Source: Hymenobacter setariae (lineage in GTDB: Bacteria; Bacteroidota; Bacteroidia; Cytophagales; Hymenobacteraceae). Taken from it: a DNA stretch of 64,000 nucleotides. The DNA lies in the NCBI RefSeq assembly GCF_007713685.1, contig NZ_VMRJ01000001.1, forward strand, positions 540,129 to 604,128, written 5' to 3'. A program made the translations under genes and the position numbers. This document shows, in pieces, positions 25,776-34,642 of this stretch. The notes beneath the pieces were generated by a model, which was not told the origin of the DNA, made no database searches, and saw only the letters and a list, made by a program, of their open reading frames with translations. The stretch's first letter is position 1; each line of letters begins with the position of its first letter.

Positions 25776-28571
25776 TTAGGGCTGCGCTATTTCATCGCGG
25801 CGCAGCTCGTGGCCCAGCACGCGCACCAGCAGGTAGCGGCGGCGGGCCGCATCGTAGCGCACTGCCACGCCAGTACCTGTGCTAGGCCAAGGTGCTGTGC
25901 TCCCTAGGGGCTGCCCCTTGCCATTAAAAAGCGATACTTGGCCCGGGCCCGGCTCGGTGAAAGCCAGCACCTGGCGGCTCGCCCCAAAATCGAACCACTG
26001 CACCGGCTTGGGGCCCGATGTGAGTAGCTGTCGGCTCAGTAAGGGGGCACCGGTAGCCGTGGGGTTAAATACAGCGAGTTGGCCGCCGTCTTCGCGGGCC
26101 ACCACGAAGGCCCCAACGCGGCCACTAGCCTCCGGCACCAGCGTGAAGGTGGCCGTGCGGCTCCAAGTGGCCACCCGGCGGCGGTTAGTGATGTCGCCGC
26201 TCAAGGTCAGGGTTAAGAGCTCGCCGTGCTGGTTCACGAGGCGCAGTACGCTGCGGGCCAGCGTGGCGGCGGGCTGCGCCAGTAGCGGCCCCTCTAAGTG
26301 GGCTCCAGCACTCACGGGAAAGCCAGGGTAGCGCTCGCCAGCCTGTGTGAAGGCGTAGACGTAGCCATTGCGCAGGGCGGCCACCACCACATCGCGCCCG
26401 CCCACCGTGAGCAGCAGCGGCGGCCCGGCCAGCGGCGCTTCGAGGCGGCGGGGCCAGCCCGCAAACTGCCGCCCGTTGGCGTCGAGTAGCAACAGGTCAT
26501 TGTCGGTAGTGGCTAGCAAGAGGTGCGGCACCGGGCGCAGCGTTGGCGATGTGGCCACTGCCGCAATAGTCACCGAGTCGGGCAGGTTGAGCGGGAAGCC
26601 GGGCGCCTGCTGGCCATCGGCGGGGTTGAGCCAGTGCAGGCGGTGGGCTGTGGCTAGCAGCACGCGGCCCCGCACCAAGCGCGGCGGGCTACCTACTACC
26701 ACGGGCCCCGGCAGCGTATCGGCCCAGAGGGCCACGTTGTCGCGGCTGCTGAGGGCGCGCACCACGCCTAGCGAGTCGGCCACCACGGCGGGCGTAAGGT
26801 CGTCGGGGGTAGCGGGCAGCAACAGCGGCTGCCCCACCAGCGCCGTGCGGAACCTAGGGCTGCCGGCCGCGGCATCTGCCTCAGCACCCGGAGATGCACC
26901 TTGGCCGGGGCGGCGCAGCAGCAGCTGAGCATAGTACTGATTGCTAGGTTCACTGCTGGCAGTGGGTGCCAGCTCGGCCGCGGCATCGGGCGGAAAGAGC
27001 TGCCATGCTATTTGCGGGAAGTGCTTGACTAGGCTTTCATTTCGTAGCAGGCCGGCGCGGCGCTCCTCGGCCAGGTAGCCCAGCAGGGCGTTCCAGGCCT
27101 GGCGCGTGTCGGCGAGCACTGTGAGGCGGGCCTGCGGCAAGGTTTGCTGCAGCAGGGCCACCTGTGCAGCCGAGCGGCTCCAGGTTTGGCCGGCGGCTAC
27201 ATCGGTGAGGTAGGCTTGCAGGGCGGTGGGCTCGCCCAGCACGAGGTAATCGCGCACCAGCGCTGCCGACAGCGCCGCACCGGGGCTGGCCGGCCCCGCG
27301 GACAGCAGCGCCGGGGCCAGTTGCTCGGCCGTGAAGCCCGCCCCGTACACATTATAGGCCCCCATGCGCACAAAGGCCGGCGACACGCTATTGAGGCGCC
27401 GCAACCGGGCCAGCCACAGCGCCGCCCGCGCCGGGGCCGCGCATCGCGCCAGCACCAGCCGCGCCGGCGCCATGGCCGGTGCCGGCGCGGCCAAGTACGT
27501 AAGAGCCAGCCCTGGGCCCAGAGCTGCCCGCAAGCTGTCAAGCGCCGCTCGGCCCTGCTGGCCAACGGAGTCGGCCCGGGCAGCCGGCGCGGCCGGGCCC
27601 GCTAGTGGCCCGGCCACGGCCATCACTAGCGCCGTGCGCAGCGTCAGTACATCGGCCAGGGTGCGCAGCGACTGCGCGGGCTGGCCACGCAGCTGCTGGT
27701 GCCACGAGCGGGTAGCTGTTTCAGGATTGGCCAGGCCCGTGAGCAGCAGTTGGCCGGGCTCTATTTTCAACCCTAGGAGGGCTTCGCGGGCCAGGGTAGC
27801 GGCTTGGTCGAGCTGGGCGTGGGTACCGGGCCGAAACAGCACATCGAGCAAACCAGGCAGGCGGCGAAAGTTGAGCAGCAGCGTGGCATCTACCTCACGC
27901 AAGCGCAGCAAGTCGGTGTCATTAAAGCCAGCGCGCACGGTGGGCGCATCGGCAGGCAGTTGTAGGCGCTGCACAGCGGCTTCTACCAGTGGGGCGTGGG
28001 TACTTAGCAACAAGTGGTTGCGGTAGTTGAGCACTGTGAGGCGCCCTCCGCCTTCGGTGGCCGTCAGCTCTTGCAGCTCATAGCCCTCGTAGGTGCGGGT
28101 GCTGAGGGTATAGCGCGCATCGCGCCCTAGGGTCTCAAGCAGGCCCCGCGCCTGGCGGTACTCGCGCACCGTAGCCAGCGGTATTTGATACAGTACATCG
28201 ACCTGCCCCGGCCCTGTGATGTGCAAGGACGTGAGCACCAGCTTGCGCCCTAGCAGCGCCAGCAGCCCCCGCCGTTGGCGAGCCGCGAGGCTGGTGTTGC
28301 CGCCCGTGTCGAGGCTATCAGCCAGGGCCAGCTGCCCGGCCACTTGCTGGAAGTACCGCACCCCACTGATATTGTCCCACACGCCAGCCTCCTGCAAGTG
28401 GCGCACTAGGGCGGGATGGTCTCGGGTGGCCAGCACCAGCACCGCATCGTCGGGCACTAGGGCATAGGGGTCAATGGGCACGCTGGCCAGCGTGCGGCGA
28501 TAATACACGTAGGTGGCCAGCGAGAGCAGCAGCAGCGCGGCCCCCAGCAGGGCCAGAAGCTTGCGGGACAT
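25776..28571 (-). CDS. Membrane-anchored DUF3352-like protein with C-terminal beta-propeller
   Basis: Starting at ATG 28571 (MSRKLLALLGAALLLLSLATYVYY) the protein is 931 residues with one N-terminal membrane anchor. Residues about 30-560 are alpha/beta and resemble the DUF3352 family found in Bacteroidota (PDDAVLVLATRDHPAL at the start). Residues about 640-930 look like repeated propeller blades with PQQ/WD-type spacing (LLLATTDNDLLLLDANGRQFAGWPR is one such blade region, followed by GYVYAFTQAGERYPGFPV). Function is unknown; it probably faces the periplasm. A TACTTTTG octamer ends only 5 bp before the ATG, suggesting leaderless transcription. Confidence 0.72.
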   Translation of the reverse strand: MSRKLLALLGAALLLLSLATYVYYRRTLASVPIDPYALVPDDAVLVLATRDHPALVRHLQEAGVWDNISGVRYFQQVAGQLALADSLDTGGNTSLAARQRRGLLALLGRKLVLTSLHITGPGQVDVLYQIPLATVREYRQARGLLETLGRDARYTLSTRTYEGYELQELTATEGGGRLTVLNYRNHLLLSTHAPLVEAAVQRLQLPADAPTVRAGFNDTDLLRLREVDATLLLNFRRLPGLLDVLFRPGTHAQLDQAATLAREALLGLKIEPGQLLLTGLANPETATRSWHQQLRGQPAQSLRTLADVLTLRTALVMAVAGPLAGPAAPAARADSVGQQGRAALDSLRAALGPGLALTYLAAPAPAMAPARLVLARCAAPARAALWLARLRRLNSVSPAFVRMGAYNVYGAGFTAEQLAPALLSAGPASPGAALSAALVRDYLVLGEPTALQAYLTDVAAGQTWSRSAAQVALLQQTLPQARLTVLADTRQAWNALLGYLAEERRAGLLRNESLVKHFPQIAWQLFPPDAAAELAPTASSEPSNQYYAQLLLRRPGQGASPGAEADAAAGSPRFRTALVGQPLLLPATPDDLTPAVVADSLGVVRALSSRDNVALWADTLPGPVVVGSPPRLVRGRVLLATAHRLHWLNPADGQQAPGFPLNLPDSVTIAAVATSPTLRPVPHLLLATTDNDLLLLDANGRQFAGWPRRLEAPLAGPPLLLTVGGRDVVVAALRNGYVYAFTQAGERYPGFPVSAGAHLEGPLLAQPAATLARSVLRLVNQHGELLTLTLSGDITNRRRVATWSRTATFTLVPEASGRVGAFVVAREDGGQLAVFNPTATGAPLLSRQLLTSGPKPVQWFDFGASRQVLAFTEPGPGQVSLFNGKGQPLGSTAPWPSTGTGVAVRYDAARRRYLLVRVLGHELRRDEIAQP

Positions 28572-28575
28572 GGGA

Positions 28576-28583
28576 CAAAAGTA
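28576..28583 (-). promoter_or_regulatory. Predicted -7 element directly at the start codon (leaderless DUF3352 gene)
   Basis: TACTTTTG on the minus strand is followed by only four bases before the ATG at 28571. With a normal -7 spacing, transcription would begin at or next to the start codon. Confidence 0.4.
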
Positions 28584-28614
28584 GGGCGGCCTGCCTAGGC
28601 CAGCCGTCACGGGG

Positions 28615-29028
28615 CTACAGCGCTTGGTCGTGCCCGGTGGCCCAAGCACGCGCTACATTATTATCCATAAACTGCCGCACCTCAAAATCGCGGGCCGGTA
28701 GGGCCTGTTCATACATACCCGCAATGGTCATGCGGTTGATGGCATCCTGCGATTCGAGCAGCGCAAAGCGCTCTACTCCAGCCGCCTCAATGGCGGGCAG
28801 CACCGTTTGCAGCACCCAGTCTAGGTCGCGCGGGCGCACGGCACCCAGCAAGCGGTCGTCGGCCACCCAGCCCAATAGCGGCTGCCGCCGGGCTAGCGCC
28901 AGCGCTTGCTCTACATTGGCCCGAAACTCGGCGCTCGGCACGTAGCTCAGCCAGCGCATTTCCAGCGCGGCGGCGGGCCCTAGGTGCAGGTACACCTCAC
29001 AATAAGGAGTGGTAAGAGCGGGCAGCAT
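28615..29028 (-). CDS. STAS-like small protein, paralogue B
   Basis: The 137-residue protein starts at ATG 29028 (MLPALTTPYCEVYLHLG). It aligns by eye along its whole length with the product of the gene just upstream: shared features are a WL..DxRLL.A.RPxDxxW block, a GxxRxAxxESQDAINRM block and a C-terminal FxxxxxARAWA end. The alternating alpha/beta pattern is like STAS/SEC14-type domains, but this assignment is tentative. No catalytic motif is visible. It lies 5 bp after its paralogue, so both are in one transcript. Confidence 0.65.
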   Translation of the reverse strand: MLPALTTPYCEVYLHLGPAAALEMRWLSYVPSAEFRANVEQALALARRQPLLGWVADDRLLGAVRPRDLDWVLQTVLPAIEAAGVERFALLESQDAINRMTIAGMYEQALPARDFEVRQFMDNNVARAWATGHDQAL

Positions 29029-29033
29029 AGGTA

Positions 29034-29438
29034 TTAAAATGGTTGCGCGGCCCAGGCGCGTGCCTCTTCGGGCGTGGTGAAATAGCGGGTGGTAATGCCC
29101 GTACCAGGCACTACGGCTGCCAAAAACGACGTGACGCCCATGCGGTTGATGGCATCCTGTGACTCCACCACTGCAATGCGCTTTAAGCCCAGTTCGTCGA
29201 GGGGTGTGATGATGGCCGGGCCCATCCATTCGAAGTCCTTGGGCCGAATGGCGCGCAACAGGCGGTTGTCGGCCAGCCAGCTTTTGGCGCGGTGCAGCTG
29301 GGCCAGCCGCAGGCCTTCCAAGATGTTGCGGCGCAGCTCATCACTATTGGCAAAGTCTAGCCACTGCAGCTCCACGGTATTATGCGAGCCTTCGTGTAGG
29401 TAAACGTTCAGGTGAGTGGAAGAATACAGTTGTTTCAC
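29034..29438 (-). CDS. STAS-like small protein, paralogue A
   Basis: The 134-residue protein (MKQLYSSTHLNVYLHEG) is the first of two tandem paralogues. It shares with the second the blocks WLADNRLLRAIRPKDFEW and ESQDAINRMG. The ESQDAINRM segment is identical in both. Function is unknown; the fold pattern could be STAS/SEC14-like, a class often used for binding small ligands or partner proteins in stress regulation. A TACTTTTG octamer lies 48 bp upstream, giving the pair its own promoter. Confidence 0.65.
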   Translation of the reverse strand: MKQLYSSTHLNVYLHEGSHNTVELQWLDFANSDELRRNILEGLRLAQLHRAKSWLADNRLLRAIRPKDFEWMGPAIITPLDELGLKRIAVVESQDAINRMGVTSFLAAVVPGTGITTRYFTTPEEARAWAAQPF

Positions 29439-29485
29439 GCAATATCAATAAGTAGCCAACTACCAGGTCTTACGCATTTGCGCCT

Positions 29486-29493
29486 CAAAAGTA
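29486..29493 (-). promoter_or_regulatory. Predicted -7 element (TACTTTTG) of the STAS-like gene pair
   Basis: TACTTTTG on the minus strand, 48 bp before the ATG at 29438, matches TAnnTTTG. No clear -33 element. Confidence 0.4.
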
Positions 29494-29629
29494 GAAGTTG
29501 GCTGCCAATGCGGCCCGGTAGTGCGCTGCTTACCTAGGCCTATTAGGCAGGCGCAAGCAGCAGGCTTAGCCACCCCGATACGGCTGCATTATACGGCCAT
29601 CCCTTTCTTTGGTGAAAATATTCTTCTCA

Positions 29630-31123
29630 ATGGCCCATTCCCTACCCGACTCCACCGCTCCCGAAAACTCCGCCCCTGGCCATTTCAAGCGTGCGCTCAC
29701 CCTCTTCGACGCCGTAATGCTCGTCACGGGCTCCATGATAGGCTCGGGCATCTTCCTCGTGTCGGCCGATATTGCCCGGCAGGTGGGCTCGGCTGGCTGG
29801 CTGCTAGTGGTGTGGCTGCTCACGGGCCTCATTACCATGGCCGGCGCCATTAGCTATGGCGAGCTGGCGGCCATGTTCCCCAAGGTAGGCGGGCAGTACG
29901 TGTACCTGCGCGAGGCCTTCGGCCGACTGGTAGCGTTTTTGTATGGCTGGACGCTGTTTCTAGTAATTCAGACGGGTGTTATCGCGGCCGTGGCCGTGGC
30001 CTTTGCCAACTACACCGGGGTACTGCTGCCGTGGTTTTCGAGCCAGCACGTGCTCTTTACTCTAGGGTCGTTCAGCTTCACCACGGTGCAGTTGCTGGCC
30101 ATCGCCCTCATTGTGGGCATCACGGCCATTAACGCCCAAGGCGTGCAGTCGGGCAAGCTGATTCAGAACGTACTGGGTTCGACCAAGCTGGTGGCGCTGG
30201 CGCTGCTCATCATCTTCGGGCTGGCCCTGGGGCTGAACGCCGACGCCGTGCAAGCCAACTTCCACGACCTGTGGACGGCCACGCGCTCGCCCGCGCCGGG
30301 GGTTGCCGGGGCCACCGTGCCCCTAGGTACCGGAGCGCTCATCATCGGCATCGGCATGGCCATGACTGGCTCGCTGTTCTCGTCCGACTCGTGGAACAAT
30401 ATCGGCTTCGCGGGTGAGGAAATTCAGAGCCCTGAGCGTACGCTGGTGCGCAGCATGGCCATTGGCACGGCCATCGTCACGGCACTTTACATCCTCATCA
30501 ACGTGGTGTACCTGCTGGTGCTGCCCCTCAAGGGCTCGCCTGAGGCCACTACGCTGGCGGGCCGGGGCATTCAGTACGCCGCCGACGAGCGTGTGGCCAC
30601 CGCCGTGGCCGAGTCGGTAATGGGCCCTAGGGGCGCCATTGTGCTGGCCGTGCTTATTATGCTCAGCACCTTCGGGGCCAACAACGGCATTATCCTGAGC
30701 GGGGCGCGGGCCTACTATGCCATGGCCAAGGACGGGCTGTTCTTTCCCTCACTAGCTACTCTCAACCGGGCGGGGGTGCCGGGCCGGGCGCTGTGGGCGC
30801 AGTGCCTGTGGGCCAGCCTGCTGTGCCTGAGTGGCCGCTATGGGCAGCTGCTCAACTACGTCATGTTCTCGGTTATTCTGTTTTACCTCGTCACCATTAT
30901 CGGCATTTTTGTGCTGCGCCGCACCCGGCCCGACGCACACCGCCCCTACCGCGCCTGGGGCTACCCGGTGCTACCCGGCATCTACGTGGCGCTGGCCTCG
31001 GCCTTTTGCATCATCCTGCTCATTGCGCCCGACACGGCCGAGTACTCGCGCTACGGCCTGGGGCTGGTGGCCCTAGGGCTGCCGGTATACTTGCTTTTTG
31101 GCCGGAAGATGGGAGGAGCCTAA
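29630..31123 (+). CDS. APC-superfamily amino acid permease
   Basis: ATG 29630 (MAHSLPDSTAPEN) was chosen over a GTG 21 bp upstream. The 497-residue protein has about twelve hydrophobic helices. The first helix carries the family motif VTGSMIGSGIFLVSADIA, where the broken helix with GSG binds substrate. A later motif GAISYGELAAMFPKVGGQYVYLREAFG is typical of the APC/LAT group. The C-terminus is short and basic (FGRKMGGA). It probably imports or exchanges amino acids across the inner membrane; the exact substrate is unknown. The DUF1349 gene follows after 37 bp, likely in the same transcript. Confidence 0.9.
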   Translation: MAHSLPDSTAPENSAPGHFKRALTLFDAVMLVTGSMIGSGIFLVSADIARQVGSAGWLLVVWLLTGLITMAGAISYGELAAMFPKVGGQYVYLREAFGRLVAFLYGWTLFLVIQTGVIAAVAVAFANYTGVLLPWFSSQHVLFTLGSFSFTTVQLLAIALIVGITAINAQGVQSGKLIQNVLGSTKLVALALLIIFGLALGLNADAVQANFHDLWTATRSPAPGVAGATVPLGTGALIIGIGMAMTGSLFSSDSWNNIGFAGEEIQSPERTLVRSMAIGTAIVTALYILINVVYLLVLPLKGSPEATTLAGRGIQYAADERVATAVAESVMGPRGAIVLAVLIMLSTFGANNGIILSGARAYYAMAKDGLFFPSLATLNRAGVPGRALWAQCLWASLLCLSGRYGQLLNYVMFSVILFYLVTIIGIFVLRRTRPDAHRPYRAWGYPVLPGIYVALASAFCIILLIAPDTAEYSRYGLGLVALGLPVYLLFGRKMGGA

Positions 31124-31160
31124 TCTTCCAACTTCCTGCTTTTCACCTTTCCCCTTTCAC

Positions 31161-31796
31161 ATGCCCTCCTTTTTTCTCAGTGGCCTGCTCGTCGCGCTGG
31201 CCGCTACTACCGCCTTGGCGCAGCCCACTCCCCCTGCTCGCCGCTGGCTCAATGCTCCCAAGCAAGTAACGCGCACCCCCAAGGGCGTGCGGGTGCAAGT
31301 AGAAGGCGGCACCGATTTTTGGCGGGTAACGCACTACGGCTTTATTCGCGACAACGGCCACTTTTATTTCCAGGAGCAAACCGGTGATTTTGAGGCCAAA
31401 GTGAAGGTAGTGGGCCAGTACCGCGAGCTCTACGACCAAGCCGGCCTGATGATTCGGCTCGACGAAAAGAACTGGATTAAAACCGGCATCGAATACGTAA
31501 ATGGCGTGCAAAACGTGAGCGCCGTCGTCACGCGCGAAGTGTCCGATTGGTCAGTGGTGCCCCGGCAAGACAGCCCAGCGGCAGTTTGGCTCACGCTGCT
31601 GCGCAAGGGTGACTACGTCGAAATCAAGTACTCCTTTGATAACAAGGATTTCAAGATGCTGCGACTCGCGTATTTCCCGCCCACCCCCGGCCGTAGCGTG
31701 CAGATTGGCCTGATGTGCGCCGCCCCCGATGGCAAGGGCTTCCCCGTCGAGTTCGAAGATTTTACTGTGTCGCCGCTCGCGCCAGCCAAAAAATAA
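31161..31796 (+). CDS. DUF1349-family (concanavalin-like) exported protein
   Basis: ATG 31161 (MPSFFLSGLLVALAATTALAQ) gives 211 residues with a signal peptide. The body matches the DUF1349 family of beta-sandwich (regucalcin-like/concanavalin-type) proteins: FWRVTHYGFIRDNGHFYF, YDQAGLMIRLDEKNWIKTGIEY, and SVQIGLMCAAPDGKGFPVEFEDF near the C-terminus. These proteins are usually carbohydrate-associated, but no function is established. It is likely cotranscribed with the permease and is followed by a terminator shared with the convergent esterase gene. Confidence 0.85.
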   Translation: MPSFFLSGLLVALAATTALAQPTPPARRWLNAPKQVTRTPKGVRVQVEGGTDFWRVTHYGFIRDNGHFYFQEQTGDFEAKVKVVGQYRELYDQAGLMIRLDEKNWIKTGIEYVNGVQNVSAVVTREVSDWSVVPRQDSPAAVWLTLLRKGDYVEIKYSFDNKDFKMLRLAYFPPTPGRSVQIGLMCAAPDGKGFPVEFEDFTVSPLAPAKK

Positions 31797-31830
31797 CCGC
31801 TTGCTTCGTGCCGGCGGCTATGCTGCCATT

Positions 31831-31866
31831 AAAAAGGCCCCGCAACGTAGGTTGCAGGGCCTTTTA
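31831..31866. terminator. Bidirectional intrinsic terminator
   Basis: A stem of about 15 bp with one mismatch (31832-31846 with 31851-31865) and a GTAG loop has an A-run on the left and a T-run on the right. It lies between the convergent DUF1349 and esterase genes. Confidence 0.8.
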
Positions 31867-31925
31867 GCAAGTATGCCTAATTTAAACACCTAGGGCTTAC
31901 GAGCCTTTGCGCTCCCGGGCCAGCT

Positions 31926-33101
31926 TTACTGAAATGCTGTCTTCAAACGGTCGGCCGCGTGGTTCTGCGCGTCGTTGGCGAGCGGCACCACATCGTAGGT
32001 ACCAAAGAATTCGTGCGTGGTGCCCGTGTACAACGTGTAATCGACACTCACGCCAGCGCTGGTCAGCCTATCGCGCAGCGTCGCGCCTTCTGTTTGAAGC
32101 GGGTCAATTTCGGCGGCGATAATAGTAGTGGGGGGCAGGCCGCGTAGGTCAGCTACGTCTACTAGCGAAATGAGGCGGCTGTCGCCGTCAGTAGCAGCAT
32201 TAAAATACAGCCCCGTGAAATACTGAATATTAGGCCGATTCAGCGGCACCGCGCTGGCGTACTGGTTGTAAGAAGCGGTAGTTAGGTTGTTGTCGGCCAC
32301 GGGGTATACCAGCAGCTCGTGCACGGGTAGCGTGGTGCCACGCTCGCGGGCCAGGATGCACACCGCGGCGGCCATGTTGCCCCCGGCGCTTTCGCCAGCC
32401 ACCGCAATCTTGGCGGGGTTTACTTTTAGCGTAGTCGCATTGTCGCGCACGTACTTGTAGGCTGCGTAGGCATCTTCGTGGGCGGCCGGAAACTTATTCA
32501 TAGTTTCGGAAGCCAAGCGATAATCAACCGAAAACACGATGGCCCCGGTACGGTCGGCCAGTGCCTTGGCCGAGGGCTCGTACACATTGAGCGAGCCAAT
32601 GACCCAGCCCCCGCCGTGGTAGTACACAATGGCCGGGCGCGTGCCATCGGCCGCCAGGTTGGTCGTGTTGGAGCTAGTGGGCGTGTAGATGCGCACCGGT
32701 ACGCCATCGGGAGCCGAGTTGTAGGTATTGGGCGACGGCGCAGGTAGCACGCGCTGGCTGATGGCGAGGTTAGGAGTAGTGGGTGTTTTATCGTTCTTAG
32801 CCAGCAGCGCATTCACGGCGTCGGTCACGCTGTGGGTCATGCGGGCCTGGCGGGCGCTGAGAGTAGGCAGCGCCGGGTCGTTGAAAGCACTAAACTGTTC
32901 GATAACCGCCCACATCTGGTCGTTCTCGTTGGGCGCGTAGCTAGGCTTGGCCGTGGTGGGCTGCACGAGGTCGGGCGCGGGGTCTTCGACGCGGCACGAG
33001 GCCAGCGAGCCACCTAGGACCCCGGCCACGCCCGCCAGCAGCAAAAATCGGGTAAGCCCGCCCGCTGAGCGGCCGGTAGAAGCTGAGTGAAAATATTTCA
33101 T
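31926..33101 (-). CDS. Alpha/beta hydrolase, HSL-type esterase lipoprotein
   Basis: ATG 33101 (MKYFHSAST) gives 391 residues with a lipobox at SLASC (Cys36). The hydrolase domain has the hormone-sensitive-lipase oxyanion motif YYHGGGWVIGS, the nucleophile elbow GESAGGNMAAAV and a C-terminal His in GTTHEFFGTYD; the catalytic Asp is probably in AEIDPLQTEG. All triad members are present. It would hydrolyse short-chain esters at the cell envelope; natural substrate unknown. It converges on the DUF1349 gene. Confidence 0.87.
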   Translation of the reverse strand: MKYFHSASTGRSAGGLTRFLLLAGVAGVLGGSLASCRVEDPAPDLVQPTTAKPSYAPNENDQMWAVIEQFSAFNDPALPTLSARQARMTHSVTDAVNALLAKNDKTPTTPNLAISQRVLPAPSPNTYNSAPDGVPVRIYTPTSSNTTNLAADGTRPAIVYYHGGGWVIGSLNVYEPSAKALADRTGAIVFSVDYRLASETMNKFPAAHEDAYAAYKYVRDNATTLKVNPAKIAVAGESAGGNMAAAVCILARERGTTLPVHELLVYPVADNNLTTASYNQYASAVPLNRPNIQYFTGLYFNAATDGDSRLISLVDVADLRGLPPTTIIAAEIDPLQTEGATLRDRLTSAGVSVDYTLYTGTTHEFFGTYDVVPLANDAQNHAADRLKTAFQ

Positions 33102-33218
33102 GGGTAGCACTCCGACAAGAAAGGAAATAAATAAACCGGAACGTGGGGCATGTACGACCTTGGCTAATGTCTAGGTTACATCGAGCACCGTTTCCTCCAC
33201 CTTTTCTCGTAGCTCACT

Positions 33219-33248
33219 AAAAAAGCCTGTGCTAACTAGCACAGGCTT
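33219..33248 (-). terminator. Intrinsic terminator of the carboxypeptidase-regulatory-like lipoprotein gene
   Basis: Perfect 12-bp arms (33223-33234 and 33237-33248) are followed on the minus strand by a T6 run. It lies 43 bp beyond the stop codon at 33291. Confidence 0.85.
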
Positions 33249-33290
33249 CGATTAATAGCTAAACAATTTTTGCAGTACTACTCTCAGCGT

Positions 33291-33878
33291 CTACTGCTTT
33301 CTGCGAGCATTTGATTTGCTGGGCGCTACCGGTACGGGGTCGGCGGCGGGCACCAGCGTCACGAGCAGCGGTTGGCCATCGCGGCTTTGAGCTATCTCTT
33401 GCTCATAGCCGCTGTAGGCAAACACGAATGTGTTAATACCAAGCGGCACGGGAAATGAATAATCGCCATTGGCATCGGTGCTAGTGCCGCGGGTAGTACC
33501 CTTGAGCAATACGGTAGCCCCCACCAGCGGCTGGCCGGCCTCATCTACTATGCGCCCCGACTGAATGCGCCGGGTGGGCGAGCCAATCGCGATAGCGCTA
33601 GCTTCGGCCGCTGTGCTACTACTAGCGGCGGGTGTTGTTTCGGCCGGCGGGCGCACAGCTACCCGCGCAGTAGTAGCCACTGGGCGCGGGGTACGGGGCC
33701 GGTCTCCGGGAGCAACTTTACTCCCTAGGGTTTCTTCCGAGCTAGGTCCGATAGCTACGGAAGTAGCGCTACTAGGGTGCGTAGTGGCTACTTCGCTTGT
33801 TACGCCGCAGCCCAACACGCCACCGCTTACAAAGCCTACCAGCAGACCGCTGACAAGTATTCGTACTAGATGTTTCAT
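33291..33878 (-). CDS. Lipoprotein with C-terminal carboxypeptidase-regulatory-like domain
   Basis: ATG 33878 (MKHLVRILVSGLLVGF) gives 195 residues with a lipobox VLGC. A low-complexity Ser/Thr/Pro/Ala linker (about 28-105) precedes a beta-sandwich domain of the CarboxypepD_reg/DUF4480 type: GRIVDEAGQPLVGATVLLKG, TSTDANGDYSFPVP and FAYSGYEQEI. This is the same fold as the N-terminal plug extension of many SusC/TonB receptors, but no receptor is fused here. The short basic end (KSNARRKQ) follows. Function is unknown; it is likely to be outer-membrane anchored. Confidence 0.8.
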   Translation of the reverse strand: MKHLVRILVSGLLVGFVSGGVLGCGVTSEVATTHPSSATSVAIGPSSEETLGSKVAPGDRPRTPRPVATTARVAVRPPAETTPAASSSTAAEASAIAIGSPTRRIQSGRIVDEAGQPLVGATVLLKGTTRGTSTDANGDYSFPVPLGINTFVFAYSGYEQEIAQSRDGQPLLVTLVPAADPVPVAPSKSNARRKQ

Positions 33879-33925
33879 TGCTACAGTAGCTATTCGAGCA
33901 ATTAAATAAAGGCCTTGCTGCTGCA

Positions 33926-33992
33926 ATGTACAACCAAAGCCTTGGTTTGTACAACGAGCCGCGCTGCTCTATTTACTTTAAAGCAGCGCGGC
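33926..33992. repeat. Two adjacent hairpins between minus-strand genes
   Basis: An imperfect hairpin (33926-33955, arms around TGTACAACCAA and TTGGTTTGTACA) is followed by a perfect 11-bp GC-rich hairpin (33958-33968 with 33982-33992). They lie after the stop codon at 34019 of the upstream gene and before the ATG at 33878. Terminator function is plausible but no strong T-run follows. Confidence 0.55.
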
Positions 33993-34018
33993 CAATTGCA
34001 TTTTAATAAGCTCAACTA

Positions 34019-34465
34019 TTACAGGCGCTCGTCTTGGGGGCGCTGCACCGATTTGCCGGGCTGGTCTTCGCCAAACTGCTGCTCGTGCATCCGAATGCCT
34101 TCGCCCTGCTCGTCGAGTTCGTAACTACCTTCCTGCGTAAAGCCCGGGCCTTGAGCTTGCTCGCCAGCCGTGTCGTGGTTGTTGCCGCCCTGGGGCTCGG
34201 TTTCGGAACCGCCGATGTGCAGGTTTTGCAGTTGGTCTTTTTGGTCGCTGCGCTGGGTGTAGCCGTTAGCCCCCATGTTACGGTGGGCGCTGGCGTCATC
34301 GCTGTTTTTATTGTTGCTCTGGTCGCGCTGGTAGTCGCGCTGGGCTTCGAGCTCCTCATTTTTGGGGCCCACGCTGTTGGTGGGGTTTTGGTTGGCGGGC
34401 TCGTGCTTCTGGCCGCTGTCTTGGTTGTCGCTGTCGTTGTCGAACAGCTCGTCGCTGAGTATCAT
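34019..34465 (-). CDS. Hypothetical hydrophilic, disordered protein
   Basis: ATG 34465 (MILSDELFDNDSDNQD) gives 148 residues dominated by Asp, Glu, Gln, Asn and Gly with almost no hydrophobic core and no cysteine. It resembles hydrophilin/stress-type disordered proteins by composition only. On the opposite strand an open frame (34034-34486) would encode a hydrophobic polypeptide; I prefer the minus strand because of its start context and because such antisense frames are expected opposite D/N/Q-rich codons. The next small gene is divergent. Confidence 0.5.
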   Translation of the reverse strand: MILSDELFDNDSDNQDSGQKHEPANQNPTNSVGPKNEELEAQRDYQRDQSNNKNSDDASAHRNMGANGYTQRSDQKDQLQNLHIGGSETEPQGGNNHDTAGEQAQGPGFTQEGSYELDEQGEGIRMHEQQFGEDQPGKSVQRPQDERL

Positions 34466-34642
34466 GGCTATAGGATGGGAAGTTGAAAAACAAGCAATAA
34501 GGCCCAAGCAACCGAGCAGGCGGCACCGAAGTACACAGCCTGCATGTGGGCAGGGGCTCTCTGCTGTACGCGCCGCCTGGCCCTAGGTTGGTTGGGCGCG
34601 GCCCACGCGGCTGTTTATTTGTCTTTTTATTTTTCTTTCCTC

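Noticed and set aside
34034..34486. Hydrophobic plus-strand frame as a membrane protein gene
   Set aside because: It mirrors D/N/Q-rich codons of the minus-strand gene and has no family-like features; kept only as a finding to test.
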